Positions 25,804-37,480 of a DNA stretch of 64,000 nucleotides are shown one piece after another. A model generated the notes under the pieces. The model had not been told where the DNA came from, searched no databases, and saw only the letters and a program-made list of their open reading frames with translations. The translations under genes were made by a program, and so were the position numbers. Source of the stretch: Adiantum capillus-veneris. Its lineage: Eukaryota > Streptophyta > Polypodiopsida > Polypodiales > Pteridaceae. The stretch covers positions 94,121,342 to 94,185,341 of the forward strand of contig CM043953.1 in assembly GCA_014529385.2 (NCBI GenBank), written 5' to 3'. How positions within the stretch are numbered: the first letter of the stretch is position 1; every line of letters begins with the position of its first letter.

Positions 25804-27381
25804 TCATGTATTTGAGGAGTTCATAATTTTTTTGACCATTTCCTGGCGCCTATTTTGCGCATAAGGCAACTCCCCAATCAAGAGGGACTGCGCTATGGCC
25901 TTTGGGTCAGTTGAGCCAATGGAAGCATGTATCCCTATCTGGGCAAGCACTTTACCACGAAAGCCAGTGCCAAACGCTTTGCATACAAGGGATCTACGCG
26001 CTAGGAACACTTGATGCGCAGTTTGAGCAATGGTGCTCAAACACAAAAACTTGCTCAAAGCTTTTAACGACCAAGTCATAAAATGGGCTTGGGGAGTAAA
26101 TTCATTATGGATAATGGCCACATCGCCAGGGGGGAGTTGTCCTAGGTAATGCGCAAGGGAAGCTTGAGGTCCAAAGCCCGTCTGCTTGCCACCCATCCTT
26201 GCAGCAAAATCATCAACCTCCACGACATCCTGTCATAAACCGATGAAGGTTGAGAAAAAAGACAATGAAGGATAAAATAGTAACATGAAAATTAGGATAC
26301 AGTTTATCTCCTGCTCCTTGTCGTCCTCCTCCCTATTTCCCTTTGCATCCAAGTCAATGCTCCCATGCACCACATATACGAGCTTTGGATCATCAGATGG
26401 GAGGTTGCATAATGGTATAGGCATCCTAGCAGCCTCAACCTTGGCTTGCGTGGCTTGGAATTCTTCATCAGCCACATGCAACTACTCTGCTTTCAGGACC
26501 TCCGCACATACAACTGCAATAGTGTCAGCAACAGAGTCCCCATCTGGCAAGAGCTTGCTTTCTAGGGCATCTGGCATATTGTCTAAGGGACATTTGGTGT
26601 TGTTGCATAGCACACTCAAGCATTCATCCATGCGCAGGCCAAATGTTTTCTCCAAATCATGCAGGAACACATACTCCTCCCCATCCACTAACACTGAGGA
26701 GAAGCGGTTGATTTCTACCTCTGGGATAGCCACATCGGTCAGTGGTAGTGGAACTGGAGTGTCACTAGGGCCAGCCGAAACTATGGATTTCTCAACCACT
26801 TCCTCAAGACCCCTAGGGTACTCGAGCTGGTGTGCCTTTTCTTCCGTTGCAGGGTTCATGGGAACAACCTGCTGCTCCTTGGTGTCCTTGATAAAGGACC
26901 CAACCTGAAGGTGTGGTAAGCGGAGCTCCTCCAAATCAGGTTCCTCGCTCACCAAGAAGATAAATTTTGTGAGCCGAGAAAGGTACTCCACCCCCAACTT
27001 GCGCTTCTTGAGCGCTGACACCCTTAGGGCTTGCTCGCCCAAGTAATGGCCTGTATCGGTTGCAATTTCTTACAATCGTTGCAACCTCTTGGAGAATGGG
27101 CGATGACCTTTGTGTATATAGCGCAAAAGATCGCAAGGCACCCAAATCCCTACATGTGGGGGGATAGATACATAATATTTTATGATGTGCTCCTCCATGA
27201 ACGCAAAAATCTCGGCAAATGCATCCATGTGAAGGGCAACTGTGGCGTCAAGGTCAGGGAGACGAGTAAAAAAGGTGTGGAGGTCCAACTTCCCTTTGTA
27301 TTTGGTGTCCTCGAGGAAGAGGATGAAGTGTGACAAAGGGGTGGATGTGGCTGCAGATGCAGAGGCTGTGGAAGCATCCAT
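25804..27381 (-). pseudogene. Unknown gene B of the 8.2-kb element (two stops)
   Basis: From ATG 27381 one register runs to 26311: MDASTASASAATSTPLS, then a helical region (DATVALHMDAFAEIFAFMEE), then a charged middle with VLVDGEEYVFLHDLEKTF. In-frame stops are TAA 27072-27070 (CAA expected) and TAG 26484-26482 (CAG expected). A second exon from 26229, after the acceptor TTTATGACAG, keeps the frame and ends at 25804 (VDDFAARMGGKQTGFGP... to KKIMNSSNT). The matching donor after 26311 reads CAG|GAGATA rather than GT, so the intron is uncertain or its donor is mutated. Predicted length is about 498 residues. No domain recognised. Transcribed toward the central hairpins. Confidence 0.5.
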
Positions 27382-27627
27382 GTCTAGCCTGGGGTGTAGA
27401 TAGAGAGTGGAGGAGCTCAAGAGTTGCAAAAGTGAAAATAGTGAATGAGTTAGGTGGCCCCCCTTTTATAATGGACCCTTTTTTTAAGACATTAAAAAAA
27501 AAGGCACTTTCACCAAAAAATGATTTCTCATCCCAATGCAAAAAATTATATTCAAAGACATGATTTGCCGAAGCAAATCATGTTGATTAAAGCGGGGATC
27601 AGTTTGAAAATTGCAAGAGTTACAAAG

Positions 27628-28967
27628 TTATAAGATCGATAGCATAGTTCCATCCATCCCCCATTCCTCCTCGACCTTCAATTTGTCTTCCATTCTCTTC
27701 CCAATCTGCGGACATTCATTACAATAAGCATCCAATGATCGACAAACCATGATGTATTGAAAATGTGGTGGAAGGATTCTCACCTTGTGACCTGTAAACG
27801 AAATTGTGCTTGTTGAAGGGCCTCAAAACCCATAATAACCAAATGTTCTCGAACATTACTGAGAGTCCAATGCTTGTTCACTTGGACTGCCTCCAAAGCA
27901 TCGTTGGGCATCTTCACTGCAATGTCAAAGCTTGCAATAGCGTCGTCTACACTCTGTAAGGGAGTCCACACTCCAAGCTTGCACATCCAACGATCATAGT
28001 GAAATCATATGTACAAGGAGGTGCGGGATTTCAAATAGCGCATTCCAATACCTGAAGCTCCAACCTTACAACGGTATCGGTCCCCGTTGTGCATGCCCTC
28101 CACAAAACCCCAGTCCTCTTCTAAAAGCCTTCCTAATTCCTCGTAATGTGCATCTTTACATACAAGCATTGTGGTAGTCTCCACAACTCCAAACTCTTTA
28201 AAAATGTGCACAAAACAATGAATAGGCAAACACCAACTCAAGCCCACAGACCTAGAAGCTTTAGAGTATTTCAAAGAGTTTTGGACATCCATTATCATCT
28301 TTTGCTTAAAAGATGCTACCGACCACAAATCTGGCACCGGCCACTCCATACTTAATAAGGAAGTTACTTTGATGGGTTCAAGCGTTCCAAACGCTTGTGT
28401 AGAAGTAGGGACAATATAGGAGTGAGAATAGAAGAAAATCCTTCTTTGAACCAGTTTGGTTGGGCAAAGATGTGGGAACATTATTGCTCCAATATCCGCA
28501 TGTATAGCATTGAATGTGCCGGAGAGACTATGTAGTGGCTGCTCTTCCACCAACGTGGATGGAAATAGGACTATAAATGCATAACAAATCTTAAGTATGA
28601 ATCCATAATATCATTACACTGTGATTTCACACCTAGCTTTGTATTCTCAAAACATGTACTTACAATGTGTTGGAAATCGAGGTGGTTGTTACAAATGCAT
28701 GGTTGACATTGAGAAAACATATTGCACAATGGCTACGGTCCCCTTGTCTTTGCGGTTCTTGAAGCCAATGAGCTTTCCTTTCCAATGAAGATCCAAGTTT
28801 GCACGATTCCGCACACGATGAGGGCCAATAGCATATGGTTGCATATATACCTAAGCACCTTTGGTGAACTCTTGTGGCACCCACTCATCATCTACACCTC
28901 TAGTGTTGTGGCATGCAAGTGTTGTGACCTCATCCTTTGGCCGCCTTTGCGAAGTAGAGTTGGCCAT
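27628..28967 (-). pseudogene. Unknown gene A of the 8.2-kb element, three exons (three stops)
   Basis: Three exons join in phase: 28967-28664 (donor ATT|GTAAGT), 28570-27792 (acceptor TTTATAG, donor CAG|GTCACA) and 27705-27628 (acceptor GTCCGCAG, stop TAA). The total is 1,161 bp, 386 codons plus stop. The frame is kept over both introns, which is strong support that this was a gene. Stops inside: TAG 28853, TAA 28691, TGA 28007, each one C-to-T from CAG, CAA or CGA. N-terminus MANSTSQRRPKDEVTT; then LDLHWKGKLIGFKNRKDKG; later WGFVEGMHNGDRYRCKVGAS and FRLQ|IGKRMEDKLKVEEEWG. I recognise no family; a chromatin- or DNA-binding role is only a guess from its basic patches. Confidence 0.6.
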
Positions 28968-29648
28968 GGTTGAGCAAAGAAAACTAGGAGGAGGAGAAGG
29001 ACCTTGCTTGTTGCTACAATGTAGGTGGAATAAAGTGATATGAGAAGGTGGTTAACCCTTGTGGCAATGGGAGGAGAAGGTGGATAACCCTTGCTTGGTG
29101 TGGCAATGGAAGGTGGTAGGGGAGGAGAGAGGAGCTTCCTTGCTGCAACAATGGAGATGGTGTAGAGAGAGAGAGTGTTGGAGTAGAGGATGAGTGCGAT
29201 GGTTGCAACCAAGGAGGGGTTGGAAAAGGGGTTCTAGAGAGAGAAAATCATTTTTTGCCTAAGAACTACTTTTGGGGGAGCTCTGGATAGCAAAAAAAGA
29301 TTTTTCAAAAGTTTTTTTAAAAAAATGAATTTTAGGGTTTTTGGGTGCACGTTTTGATTTTTTGAGGTCAAAAAATTCTTTTTTGACCATAAAATAGTTT
29401 TAGGGGGGTTTTAAGAAGATGAAATTTGAGTTTTGAAAAATTTGAAAATTTTCAAATTTTTGGGATTTTTTCAAAACTGGATCAAAAAGGAGGGAAGTTG
29501 GAGGTTCCATATGGCCCACCCACCCACCCCCCACCCCACCTTCTCACTAGGTAAGAGCCCATTTAAGAAGTGTAAGACTACTTTGTCCCCCTACATTTTT
29601 GAGGGCATAGAGTGTGTCCACCACCCTCTTCTCATTGGCTGGCCTCTA
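28968..29648. other. Right subterminal region of the 8.2-kb element
   Basis: Purine-rich strand with TGGAGATGG-type repeats, then T-rich DNA with an AT palindrome (TTTGAAAATTTTCAAATTTT at 29440-29461). It mirrors the left subterminal region 21700-21870, which is also T- and A-run rich. A sequence GCATAGRGTGTGTCCAC occurs directly repeated at both ends (21671 and 29607). Presumably upstream control sequence for gene A. Confidence 0.5.
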
Positions 29649-29703
29649 ATTAACCTTAATCCCAAAGGGCCCCTAAAGGGTTCATATTTTTCCTAATTCG
29701 GAA
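29649..29703 (-). repeat. Right terminal inverted repeat of the 8.2-kb element
   Basis: On the minus strand it reads CCGAATTAGGAAAAATATG, AACCC, GGGGCCC and ATTAAGGTTAAT. Agrees with the left end over roughly 40 positions, interrupted by mismatches. Confidence 0.6.
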
Positions 29704-31102
29704 TAAGACGAGCAAATCAGGGCAGGTAAATTGATATAGCAAGCATTGCCAACAAATTGAAGCTCTGCAAGGAAAGCAAGCCTGTAAGTAATCGAAGAGG
29801 TTGAACCTTAGCTAGCAGGGATAGGCTGCAAGGCAATGTGAAATCGAGCTAAGTCGGGCAGCGCTGTTGTGGCTAGGAGTGGACACTCAAAAGATAGAGA
29901 ATCCAACAGGGCTAGAGCAAGCAGAACCAGGAGCTTGGAATCGGGTAAGCTCCCACACAAACACACACTACCACTCAGCCTCCCTCGTCCGAGCATGCAG
30001 ATTTTGACAGTTTTGCAGCAGAATTTGATTTTTTTTTAATTTTAAGCTTAAACACATTGTGTGTGTAAGGCTTTTCGCCCACGGTACCCTCGACAAATCT
30101 ACTTCAACTCTCCGACCCGGCTCACACACACCCAAGTCAAAGGGTGAAGGAAGCTCAAGTGAGAGCGAAACTTGAGAAACAGAGATTGAGAGAGAGAGAA
30201 CCTCTCACCATTAGAAAGCTTGAGAGAGAGCGAGAGATTTGCAACTTTGACACCTCATCTTGGCATTGGAGACTCCCGTGTAATGGTGGGAGGTGGCCTT
30301 GACATCGGCGATTAGAGTCGTTTCGACACGGACTTCAGAGTTTTGCGTCGATTCACATCGATTCGGCATCGACGGTCTTTTCCCACGGACATCTCTCTCG
30401 ACAACCATGACACCATTCTTGCGCATTATGTGGCAGATTTTCAACATCCCCGACCCCGACACGAGCGTTCCCGTGGACAAGCGTTTTTCCACAGACGGTT
30501 GTGCTTGTGGCATGCACAGGTGAGGTGCCTCTACCATAGAGGAGCACGCGAGAAAAAAGAAAAGGAAGAGCGAGGAACCACACACTATGGGGGAAATGGA
30601 AAGCTTCACTCAAACATCGGTTACAAGAGCACCACCATGCTCTACAAGGCACTCTACTCCTGCTCTTCTTCTTCACCATCTCCAAAAAAAAGGCCCCAGG
30701 CCTTGGCTGGTGTGTGAGGGGGATGGGAACCAAGAGAACTTTTGGAGGGAGCTTTTTCTAAGCCGTATACTTTAGAAGTGCTTGCATTGATAAAGCTTTC
30801 CACGCCCTGTGTGGAGAGAGCTTCTTGGAGGGAGCTTTCTTTGTTATTTCCCATTTCAATTGAACCTTGATACTATAGTACATGTACACCAAAAAATGTA
30901 ATTCTTTGAACACAAGGGAAGTAGAAGAAGAGACAAGGCACCATGTTAAGTCATGAAATTCTCCAAAGAGAATTACAATATAAATTCAATATCAAATCTC
31001 TCTAATCATGAATTCTCCCAAAAATAATTTCCCCATTGAATCTCCAGTTAGAATTACAGTTTTGCACTAGGGGATGTGATTGAAAAAGTTCAAATACATA
31101 TT
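29704..31102. other. Unassigned stretch right of the 8.2-kb element
   Basis: Several overlapping open frames near 30211-30733 on both strands, with no recognisable domain. It may be the displaced continuation of the LTR element that begins at 20904. Otherwise nothing seen. Confidence 0.4.
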
Positions 31103-31402
31103 TTTTTAATGCCGTGTACAACGACAATTGAAAACCAAAAGCAAATCTTCATTCTTCACCTTGCTCTGATGGATAAACGTATTGTTAAATCCATGCCAAA
31201 GTAGCGAAGGAAGATGGAGTAAATATGCTTGCAAGCTATATATGGTTTGCTTTGTGCCACTCGTTCTGCAAAGTCTCCACATGTACACATTGGGCTACTT
31301 GCAATATGGACTTCATACCTCTCCCCCCGGACTTGTGAAGAAGATCTCTCTACCATAAATGTTTCATGCATGCCTGTCTTCACGACAATGTGTTGCACAA
31401 TC

Positions 31403-31741
31403 TGTTGGGATGTGAATTTTGTTGCATCTCTTATGTGAACAGTCTCTTCCACCTAGAAAAGCCTTATGTGTCAATCCATGTGAAAAGTCTCTTGCAACCT
31501 TTGTAAAGAGAAAGCCACTTGTATTGTGCATTGGAAGCCACCTTTTGTGCTCATGTGGCAAAAGGCTGCCTATTTCCAAAAGCCTATATAGAGGCAAGTT
31601 CTCCTGAATAATATTAAGTTTTAATCCTTTGCAAGTATATTCTATATTGTATTGTGCAATAGTTTCTCAAGCTCTACACTAACATCTCCAAGCATGCTTA
31701 GCCATGAATGGTACACTAACCTATCCATCTTAACCCTAACA
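31403..31741 (+). repeat. 5' LTR of the gag-only element
   Basis: Starts TGTTGGGATGTGAATTTTG and ends CTTAACCCTAACA. About 90 percent identical by eye to the 3' LTR. Confidence 0.85.
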
Positions 31742-31816
31742 ACCGGTGCAGTGGTGCAATCATCTAAATAATGCACAAAGTTGACATATATAAAACGCCC
31801 TGTAGATAATGAAGAC

Positions 31817-32274
31817 CAAATTGCTATGCTTCTAAAAGCAGTACCGGATGTTGATTTTGGCCAAATTGTAACAGTGCTGAAAGAGAAAGACCCGAACCCT
31901 AAAATTGAATATGTAATAAATTCTCTTCAAGAGCACGAATAGAACCTCAAAGGCAATCAACAACAGTCAAGTGGTTCTTATCGGGTCTCATCCAACCGCT
32001 ACAACCGCAATCACAAAAGCAACTTAAAGTGCACACATTGTGGCAGAACAAATCGCCTTTCAAAGGATTGCTATGAAATCGACCCTCGATGCATTTGTGG
32101 CAAAAATAACCATGCTACAAAATATTGCAGACTCAAAGATAAATCTTCACAGGTTACCAATTACAAAGAGCATTTCAAGGATAAACCAAAAGCAAAAATC
32201 AACCTTGCCACCACTGAAGATTCTGAGGAAGATAACGACAACAATATTGGACTAGTTTATGATGATGTGCTGTG
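31817..32274 (+). pseudogene. Gag with zinc knuckle in the gag-only LTR element
   Basis: Reads DQIAMLLKAVPDVDFGQIV, PNPKIEYVINSLQEHE then a TAG, then a Gln/Ser/Asn-rich linker and CTHCGRTNRLSKDC with a second CICGKNNHATKYC. The first knuckle has Arg where the CCHC His is expected; the second keeps its His. Ends near the TGA at 32274. Confidence 0.7.
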
Positions 32275-32486
32275 AGCATTATCTCTCTTGTGTACCTTAC
32301 CATCTATTTGTGCCAGGGGAGACTTGTGTACCTACACCCTGATGTTGTGTGTGCCTATACCCTTTGTGTCTAGGGAGGCAAATTTGTGTTCAAGGGGAGG
32401 CTTGTGAACTGTGTGCCTCACCCTAGTGTGTTTTGAGGGGAGGATTGTGTGAGTGATATGCAACCAAAACCCACATAGGGGAGTAT

Positions 32487-32825
32487 TTTCGGGATGCGAG
32501 TTTTGTTGCATCTCTTATGTGAACAGTCTCTTCCACCTAGAAAAGCCTTATGTGTCAATCCATGTGAAAAGTCTCTTGCAACCTTTGTAAAGAGAAATCC
32601 ACTTGTATTGTGCATTGGCAGCCACCTTTTGTGCTCATGTAGCAAAAGACTACCTATTTCCAAAAGCCTATATAGAGGCATGTTCTATTGAATAATATTA
32701 AGTTTTATCATTTTCAAGTATAGTCTATATTGTATTGTGCAATAGTTTCTCAAGATCTACACTAACCTCTCCAAGCATGCTTATGCCATGAATGGTACAC
32801 TAACCTATCCACCTTAACCTTTACA
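32487..32825 (+). repeat. 3' LTR of the gag-only element
   Basis: Begins TTTCGGGATGCGAG (decayed TGTTGGGATG) and ends CTTAACCTTTACA, followed by the CAATC duplication. Confidence 0.85.
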
Positions 32826-33000
32826 CAATCGGGGCTTCCATAGTTATTACCGATTCAATTCTCTTGGAAGCTTGAACTGATACTCCTGGCCAAAAACACA
32901 CATTTCTTGTTTTTGCAATGCACATTATCTCCCTCCATTGTATGTTGCTAATAGAGTGGCATGCCTCCTACTTCATCCTCATCTCTCTGGCAATAGCAAC

Positions 33001-35741
33001 TGGGCCTAGAGTTTGGCCTTGTTATGCCTGAAGAGCAAGTTTTTTTGTAGAAGGTCCAGCTCCATGATACCTACCCTCAATGAATGCAAGCATTTTTACG
33101 CTTTGTAGCAAAGTGTTTGATAGATCTGACATGCATGCATCGTACAAGCATGAACTATTTTTGTGGCTATAAGCAACCTTTTTGTAAATTCTTGTTCTCA
33201 TGGATCACAAAAAACCTCATCAAAACCTTTTAGGGATTTGTTCTCATGGCATGTAGGCAGTTGAAAAAAATAAAAAAATAATTGATTTCATGTAAACTTA
33301 TTAGTTTTTACGATCCATCTTTCAAGTGCAATAAAACAAAAATCAATCAAGAATCTTGATATCCCATGTAGATGCTTTTAAAACCTTCAAAGCACATTGA
33401 AACTATTTTTAAAAATACATGGATATGTATACAATGACCATTTATGCATAAACTATTTTTTAAAACAAATAGCCAACTTGTTTTGGGCCTCAAATACTTA
33501 TATGTTGTTAAATTTAAAAGCCACTTTTGTGGCTTCTTACTATTTTAAAAATTAAATTTGTTAGTTTTACACTTTTTTGGATAAATGGTATACTAGAATT
33601 TTCCTCTATGTCATAGGATCTCAATGGTATCCTATGATAATGGTTTTTTGAAAAATAAACAATGGTAGAGCCAATTTTATGGAATGAGGTGCCAAGCCAC
33701 TATTGTGGCTCAAGCCATTTTAGTGGCTCAAACACAAACCTAGTGTTAAAAAAGAAAACAAATTGGTTATCTTCTACTTGTGCAGCTCACTAGGAGCTCA
33801 TTTAGGCAATTTTTGCATTACATATTCTCGACACTTCATTTCTTAGCATTTGTTGCATGGCACGACACCTCGGCCACCTTTCCATTTCTATCTCTCACAT
33901 TGTGCATGAACCGCCTCTTAGACCCGTGACCATGGTTGTCATGGTGGCATGACAACCCATGGGTCACATGTTCCTCACTTAAAAGATTTTGGATGCTTAT
34001 AGGCACCCAAAAACACCTCTTATAGGAGCATTGCCAAGTCATCACAACCCCATGAGCCACCACCGATGGAAACGCACTACCACAACGGCCACCCACGGTA
34101 GAGAGCAGCACCAAGGGGATGGACGCCATAGCCGCCAAGCTCCATGAGCTCCCCTCTCTCCTTGATGCCTCCAAATGGCGCACCACTCTAGCAGTTATAC
34201 ACCACGTTCGAATCTCTTGCCTACATATGTGGGCTTATTTGCAGGCATGTGGCAGGCCGTGGTGTATTGCCCTCCAAGTTCCCCAAAAAACTATATGAAG
34301 GAGTTATACCATAGATGACATGAAGTCTAGGGTTTGGAAGGAAAGCAATCAAAGAAGCCCCACTCTTTCTCTCTTGCACTCACACACACAAGGAAAGAAT
34401 ACAAAAGAGCATATCAAAACAACACGAAGATGAAAACATCAAGGTTATGGTAGTATCGTAGCATGGATAATATGAAAGGGTTAATAGATGAGTTAATCGC
34501 GTTCAATTTTTTCCGGCCAAACAGGCTACAAATTGTTCTTTGGAATTGTAAGTTTGTGCTTACCATAATATATACGTTTTGTCTCTACTGATTAGAATTA
34601 ATTGTGTGTACAAATCCTCTTGGTTCATAGCAAGTCTATAAGGGGTAGTATGATGGGATCCGGTGAAAGAAGTATTTCATTGAGCCTTTCTGGGCCAAAG
34701 AGAAACTCTTCACCTTGTTGAAAGTGGATGTTATAGCTAATCTATACGTTAATTGTAACAGATTGCACAGAGTGAAAGCGATAGAAATTCACATCATGTG
34801 GATTATTCATCTCGGATAACTCTAGTATGTGCAAAATGTAGATATGAGAGGAGTGAAGAGAAGAGAAGTTTCCCTCCCAAGCCTTATTCTTACCCGTAGG
34901 CAATAAGGATACTTAGGGGAGATCTATACCTGTAGATCGGAGACCTTGTGCACTAGTATTTCTTCACAAGAAGGTTGTTCATAGAGCGTTGTTCCTTGAA
35001 TGCCTTCAAGATAAACAATTAGAACACAAGAGAGATGGAAATTGGAGTAGAGGTAGAACTAGTAGAAGGCATGGAGGTATAGGTTGGGCTTGGAGAGATG
35101 AAAAACAAAAAATCAACAAAATAACAAAGCAAAAAACACCTTACTTATCAACCTCTTTGAGAGTATTTGCCAATTTGATGAAGATGGCAAAAGATAGAAT
35201 ACTTTGTCCTTGATTGATTGGAGTTGATGTTTACAAGGATGCTTTCAAGTTTAGCTAGCCTTCCTCAAAGGGAAGTGCAGGGCTAAGGATAATTTGGTAT
35301 GAATTCTGTCATAAAAACTAATATGTAATACTCCCAAGTGATTTTCTCATGCTACACTGATCATTTAATATGGGGAAGTACCAGGGGAGTAAAAGCTAGA
35401 ATATTGGTAAGGCTGACAGATCGGCCTCTGTCAGGGATCCAAAGGAGGGAAAATAGAGATCCAAAGGGGGACAGTATGCAAAAGAGCAATGTGCTTCAAT
35501 GGGGCCTAAAAGACCTAAGGTTCAGCTCCATTAAGACTTCCATAGGCTAAAGTTCCTAAATTTAATTCAATTCTCCAATGGCCAAAGTAGGGGAAAATTG
35601 GATGGTCATGGGAAGACTAAAAAGTCTTCCCACATCCCTAGGAATGAGGGGGAAAGCCCTAATGGTAGTGGATGAGAGAGAAACACAATAGAATGAGGGT
35701 TGAAGATGGGCACCCCCCCTCCTGCAAAGAAAATATATTTC
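33001..35741. other. Unassigned stretch
   Basis: AT-rich to 33830. A minus-strand frame of 116 codons at 33836-34186 shows no known domain. 34200-35741 has no coding content I can support. Confidence 0.5.
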
Positions 35742-36857
35742 TGCTCAATCTAAGTACCTTAGTATTCAGCTCAATTACAATCAACTAGAGTGGATTTAAG
35801 TAGACTCACACTCTGGTCAATCATGCAAGATTTCATCTGCACATACACAAAAACAAACAACATAAAAGATTATTCCAACATATTTACAAAGAGAAAATTT
35901 GGTAGCTTCTTGGAATAGAAGAGTAGTCCTTCTTTTTGGTTGCATTCATGGTGAGAGAAAGAGCTCAAAGTTTCAAGTGTAGAGCTGAATTTTTTGATTG
36001 GTATGTTTGTTGCCCTAAAACATTAGCAAGCTAGACAGACAGAGAATTGTCTACTTCAAGAGAATTGAGGATACACATAGAAGGAGATGATGATGGTAGT
36101 GCAGAGGCTTCTTCGGCTAATGATAGAGTGAAAATTTAGTAAGTAAATGATGCTTAAATGAGGGTGAAAGAGGTTGAATATATAGGTGGAGTTGATTTAT
36201 GAATAAAAAGGATAATCTATATAGCATGGGTACAAGGGTCTATCCATATGTCATGTGTGACAAGTGTCCCGGCTTTTGAAAAGCTTTACAATAAGTGTCC
36301 TTTCAATGATCAAAAAGAGTAGACAAGTGTCCCAACTTCTGGAATCTTTTGCAACAAGTGTTCTTGCACTTATCCTTCTAAAATCCTCCTTCCTTCTTTG
36401 GAAATTGCTAAAAAAAAGAAATCTCAATATAGGTATCAAATGAAAGCTCTTTTTGTGTCGATCATGATTCTTGTTTTAAGTATTAAATCCAAGATGCTTG
36501 TGAAAACATAGAAGCATTCAGCCCATATCTGCACAATGAGCAATCTTTCATGATCATGCCATCTTATTGATTGTAACTGTCGTTTTTGGCGGATCTAGCC
36601 CACACTTCAATGGATTAATTCCTTCCTATTTTTGAGTATGAACCCTAATATGCAAGATTTATAAGCCACATGAGCTCCATTTTGCCTACTGTTCTAGCCC
36701 ACTATGTGGGTCCACCATAACCTGTAACCACTCATCTGTGGCCTACTCAAATTCAATATTTTGGATATCCCTCAAAGAGGAAAACAACTTTCAAATGTTT
36801 TAAAAATGAGCATTATTAGAAAAAGGATACAAGGCCATTGTCTATTGAGTTGTGATA
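35742..36857 (-). repeat. 3' LTR of the gypsy element (1,116 bp)
   Basis: Shares TGCTCAATCTAAGTACC at its left edge, a CCACTATGTGGGTCCACCAT-type block and GAGCATTATTAGAAAAAGGA with the right-hand LTR. Moderately diverged. Confidence 0.8.
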
Positions 36858-36859
36858 GC

Positions 36860-37480
36860 CCACCAGCTCTTGATTAACTATCCTCAAATGAAAATCTTCT
36901 TTGTATTGTTTAAGAATTACAAAATAAGTGTGCATGAATTTTTCAAGGTAAGTCAAGGTAAGCTTTATGACTTTTTCATCCGGCACCCACTTGGCATCAG
37001 TTGTGAATAGATCTTTGAGCTTCAATAAAAATTTCCATGTCACAAGACCATGCAGTTCCTTATGAAGGAGGATTTGTTCAGGTTCAATAATTTGCTTTGT
37101 GTCTTCAATTTGTGAAGGATCCTCTGTAATGGGCTCCTCTAGTATTGGTTCCATGTAAGGCTTTGATAAAATTACATGAAATGCATTATGTATCTTCCAA
37201 TGACTAGGGAGTTCTAGCTTGTAGCATACTTCATTGATTTTCTTGATGACCTTGAAAGGTCAAGTATCTTTTTGACCTTCAAAAAAGACTTTATTGGCCT
37301 TGAACTTTGCTTTAACTTGTTCCTATCAAACTTTAGTAAGAGATATTGTCCTTCTTTGAAAACCAAATACCTTCATCATGTATCTGCTTGCTTCTTTTGG
37401 CATTCTTGGGCGGCTTTAATAGTGGCTCGGAATTGATTCATAGATGTCTTCAAGTTTGAAACAAACTCATTAGTAGACAA
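36860..37480 (-). pseudogene. Gypsy integrase tail with chromodomain-like end
   Basis: Minus-strand text reads AAQECQKKQAD, YLVFKEGQYLLLKFDRNKLK, then FKVIKKINEVCYKLELPSHW, KIHNAFH, and after 37154 MEPILEEPITEDPSQ...EPEQILLHKE...VTWKFLLKLKD...WVPDE. This is the GPY/F-type integrase tail plus a chromodomain-like module of chromoviruses, which guides integration to chromatin. Stops at several places. Confidence 0.7.

Larger units (their letters stand above)
21458..29703. mobile_element. 8.2-kb multi-gene transposon with histone H3-like cargo
   Basis: Imperfect terminal inverted repeats (ATTAGGARAAATATGAACC and GGGCC, ATTAAGGTTAAT blocks) bound four gene-like units. A transposase-like gene and a histone H3-like gene lie on the plus strand. 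Two spliced unknown genes lie on the minus strand. The two pairs converge on a double hairpin at 24846-25690. The symmetric layout, the single pair of ends and the uniform decay suggest one element, not a chance cluster. I could not define a target-site duplication or assign a superfamily. Alternatively the H3-like gene could be a host capture unique to this copy. Confidence 0.6.
31403..32825 (+). mobile_element. Non-autonomous gag-only LTR retrotransposon (TR-GAG-like)
   Basis: Two directly repeated 339-bp LTRs (31403-31741 and 32487-32825), the left TG...CA and the right with a decayed start, flank a 745-bp interior. A 5-bp duplication CAATC borders both outer ends (31398-31402 and 32826-32830). 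The interior codes only for gag with a zinc knuckle and ends in a purine tract ATAGGGGAG before the 3' LTR. No protease, integrase, RT or RNase H. This is the plan of TR-GAG elements, which depend on a full-length relative, probably copia. Confidence 0.85.
31156..33000 (-). pseudogene. SWIM zinc-finger gene fragment split by an LTR element
   Basis: SWIM domains bind zinc through C-x-C...C-x-H and occur in MULE/FAR1-type transposase relatives and some E3 ligase adaptors. The minus-strand frame 31402-31156 reads VRGERYEVHIASSPMCTCG, DFAERVAQSKPYIACKH and IYSIFLRYFG, giving the full CxC...CxH signature. Its upstream part continues on the other side of the insertion, from 32826 upward (reading TMEAPIVQH in the same frame, open back through ASKRIESVIT to about 32920). 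The 1,423-bp LTR element 31403-32825 therefore landed in this frame. Which protein the fragment came from is not clear; a MULE-related transposase is the leading guess. Confidence 0.65.

Noticed and set aside
33836-34186. 116-codon minus-strand ORF
   Set aside because: No recognisable domain; left unassigned.
36251-36439. 62-codon minus-strand ORF with repeated ARTLV/ERTLIV text
   Set aside because: Lies inside the gypsy LTR and reflects a short internal repeat of the LTR.
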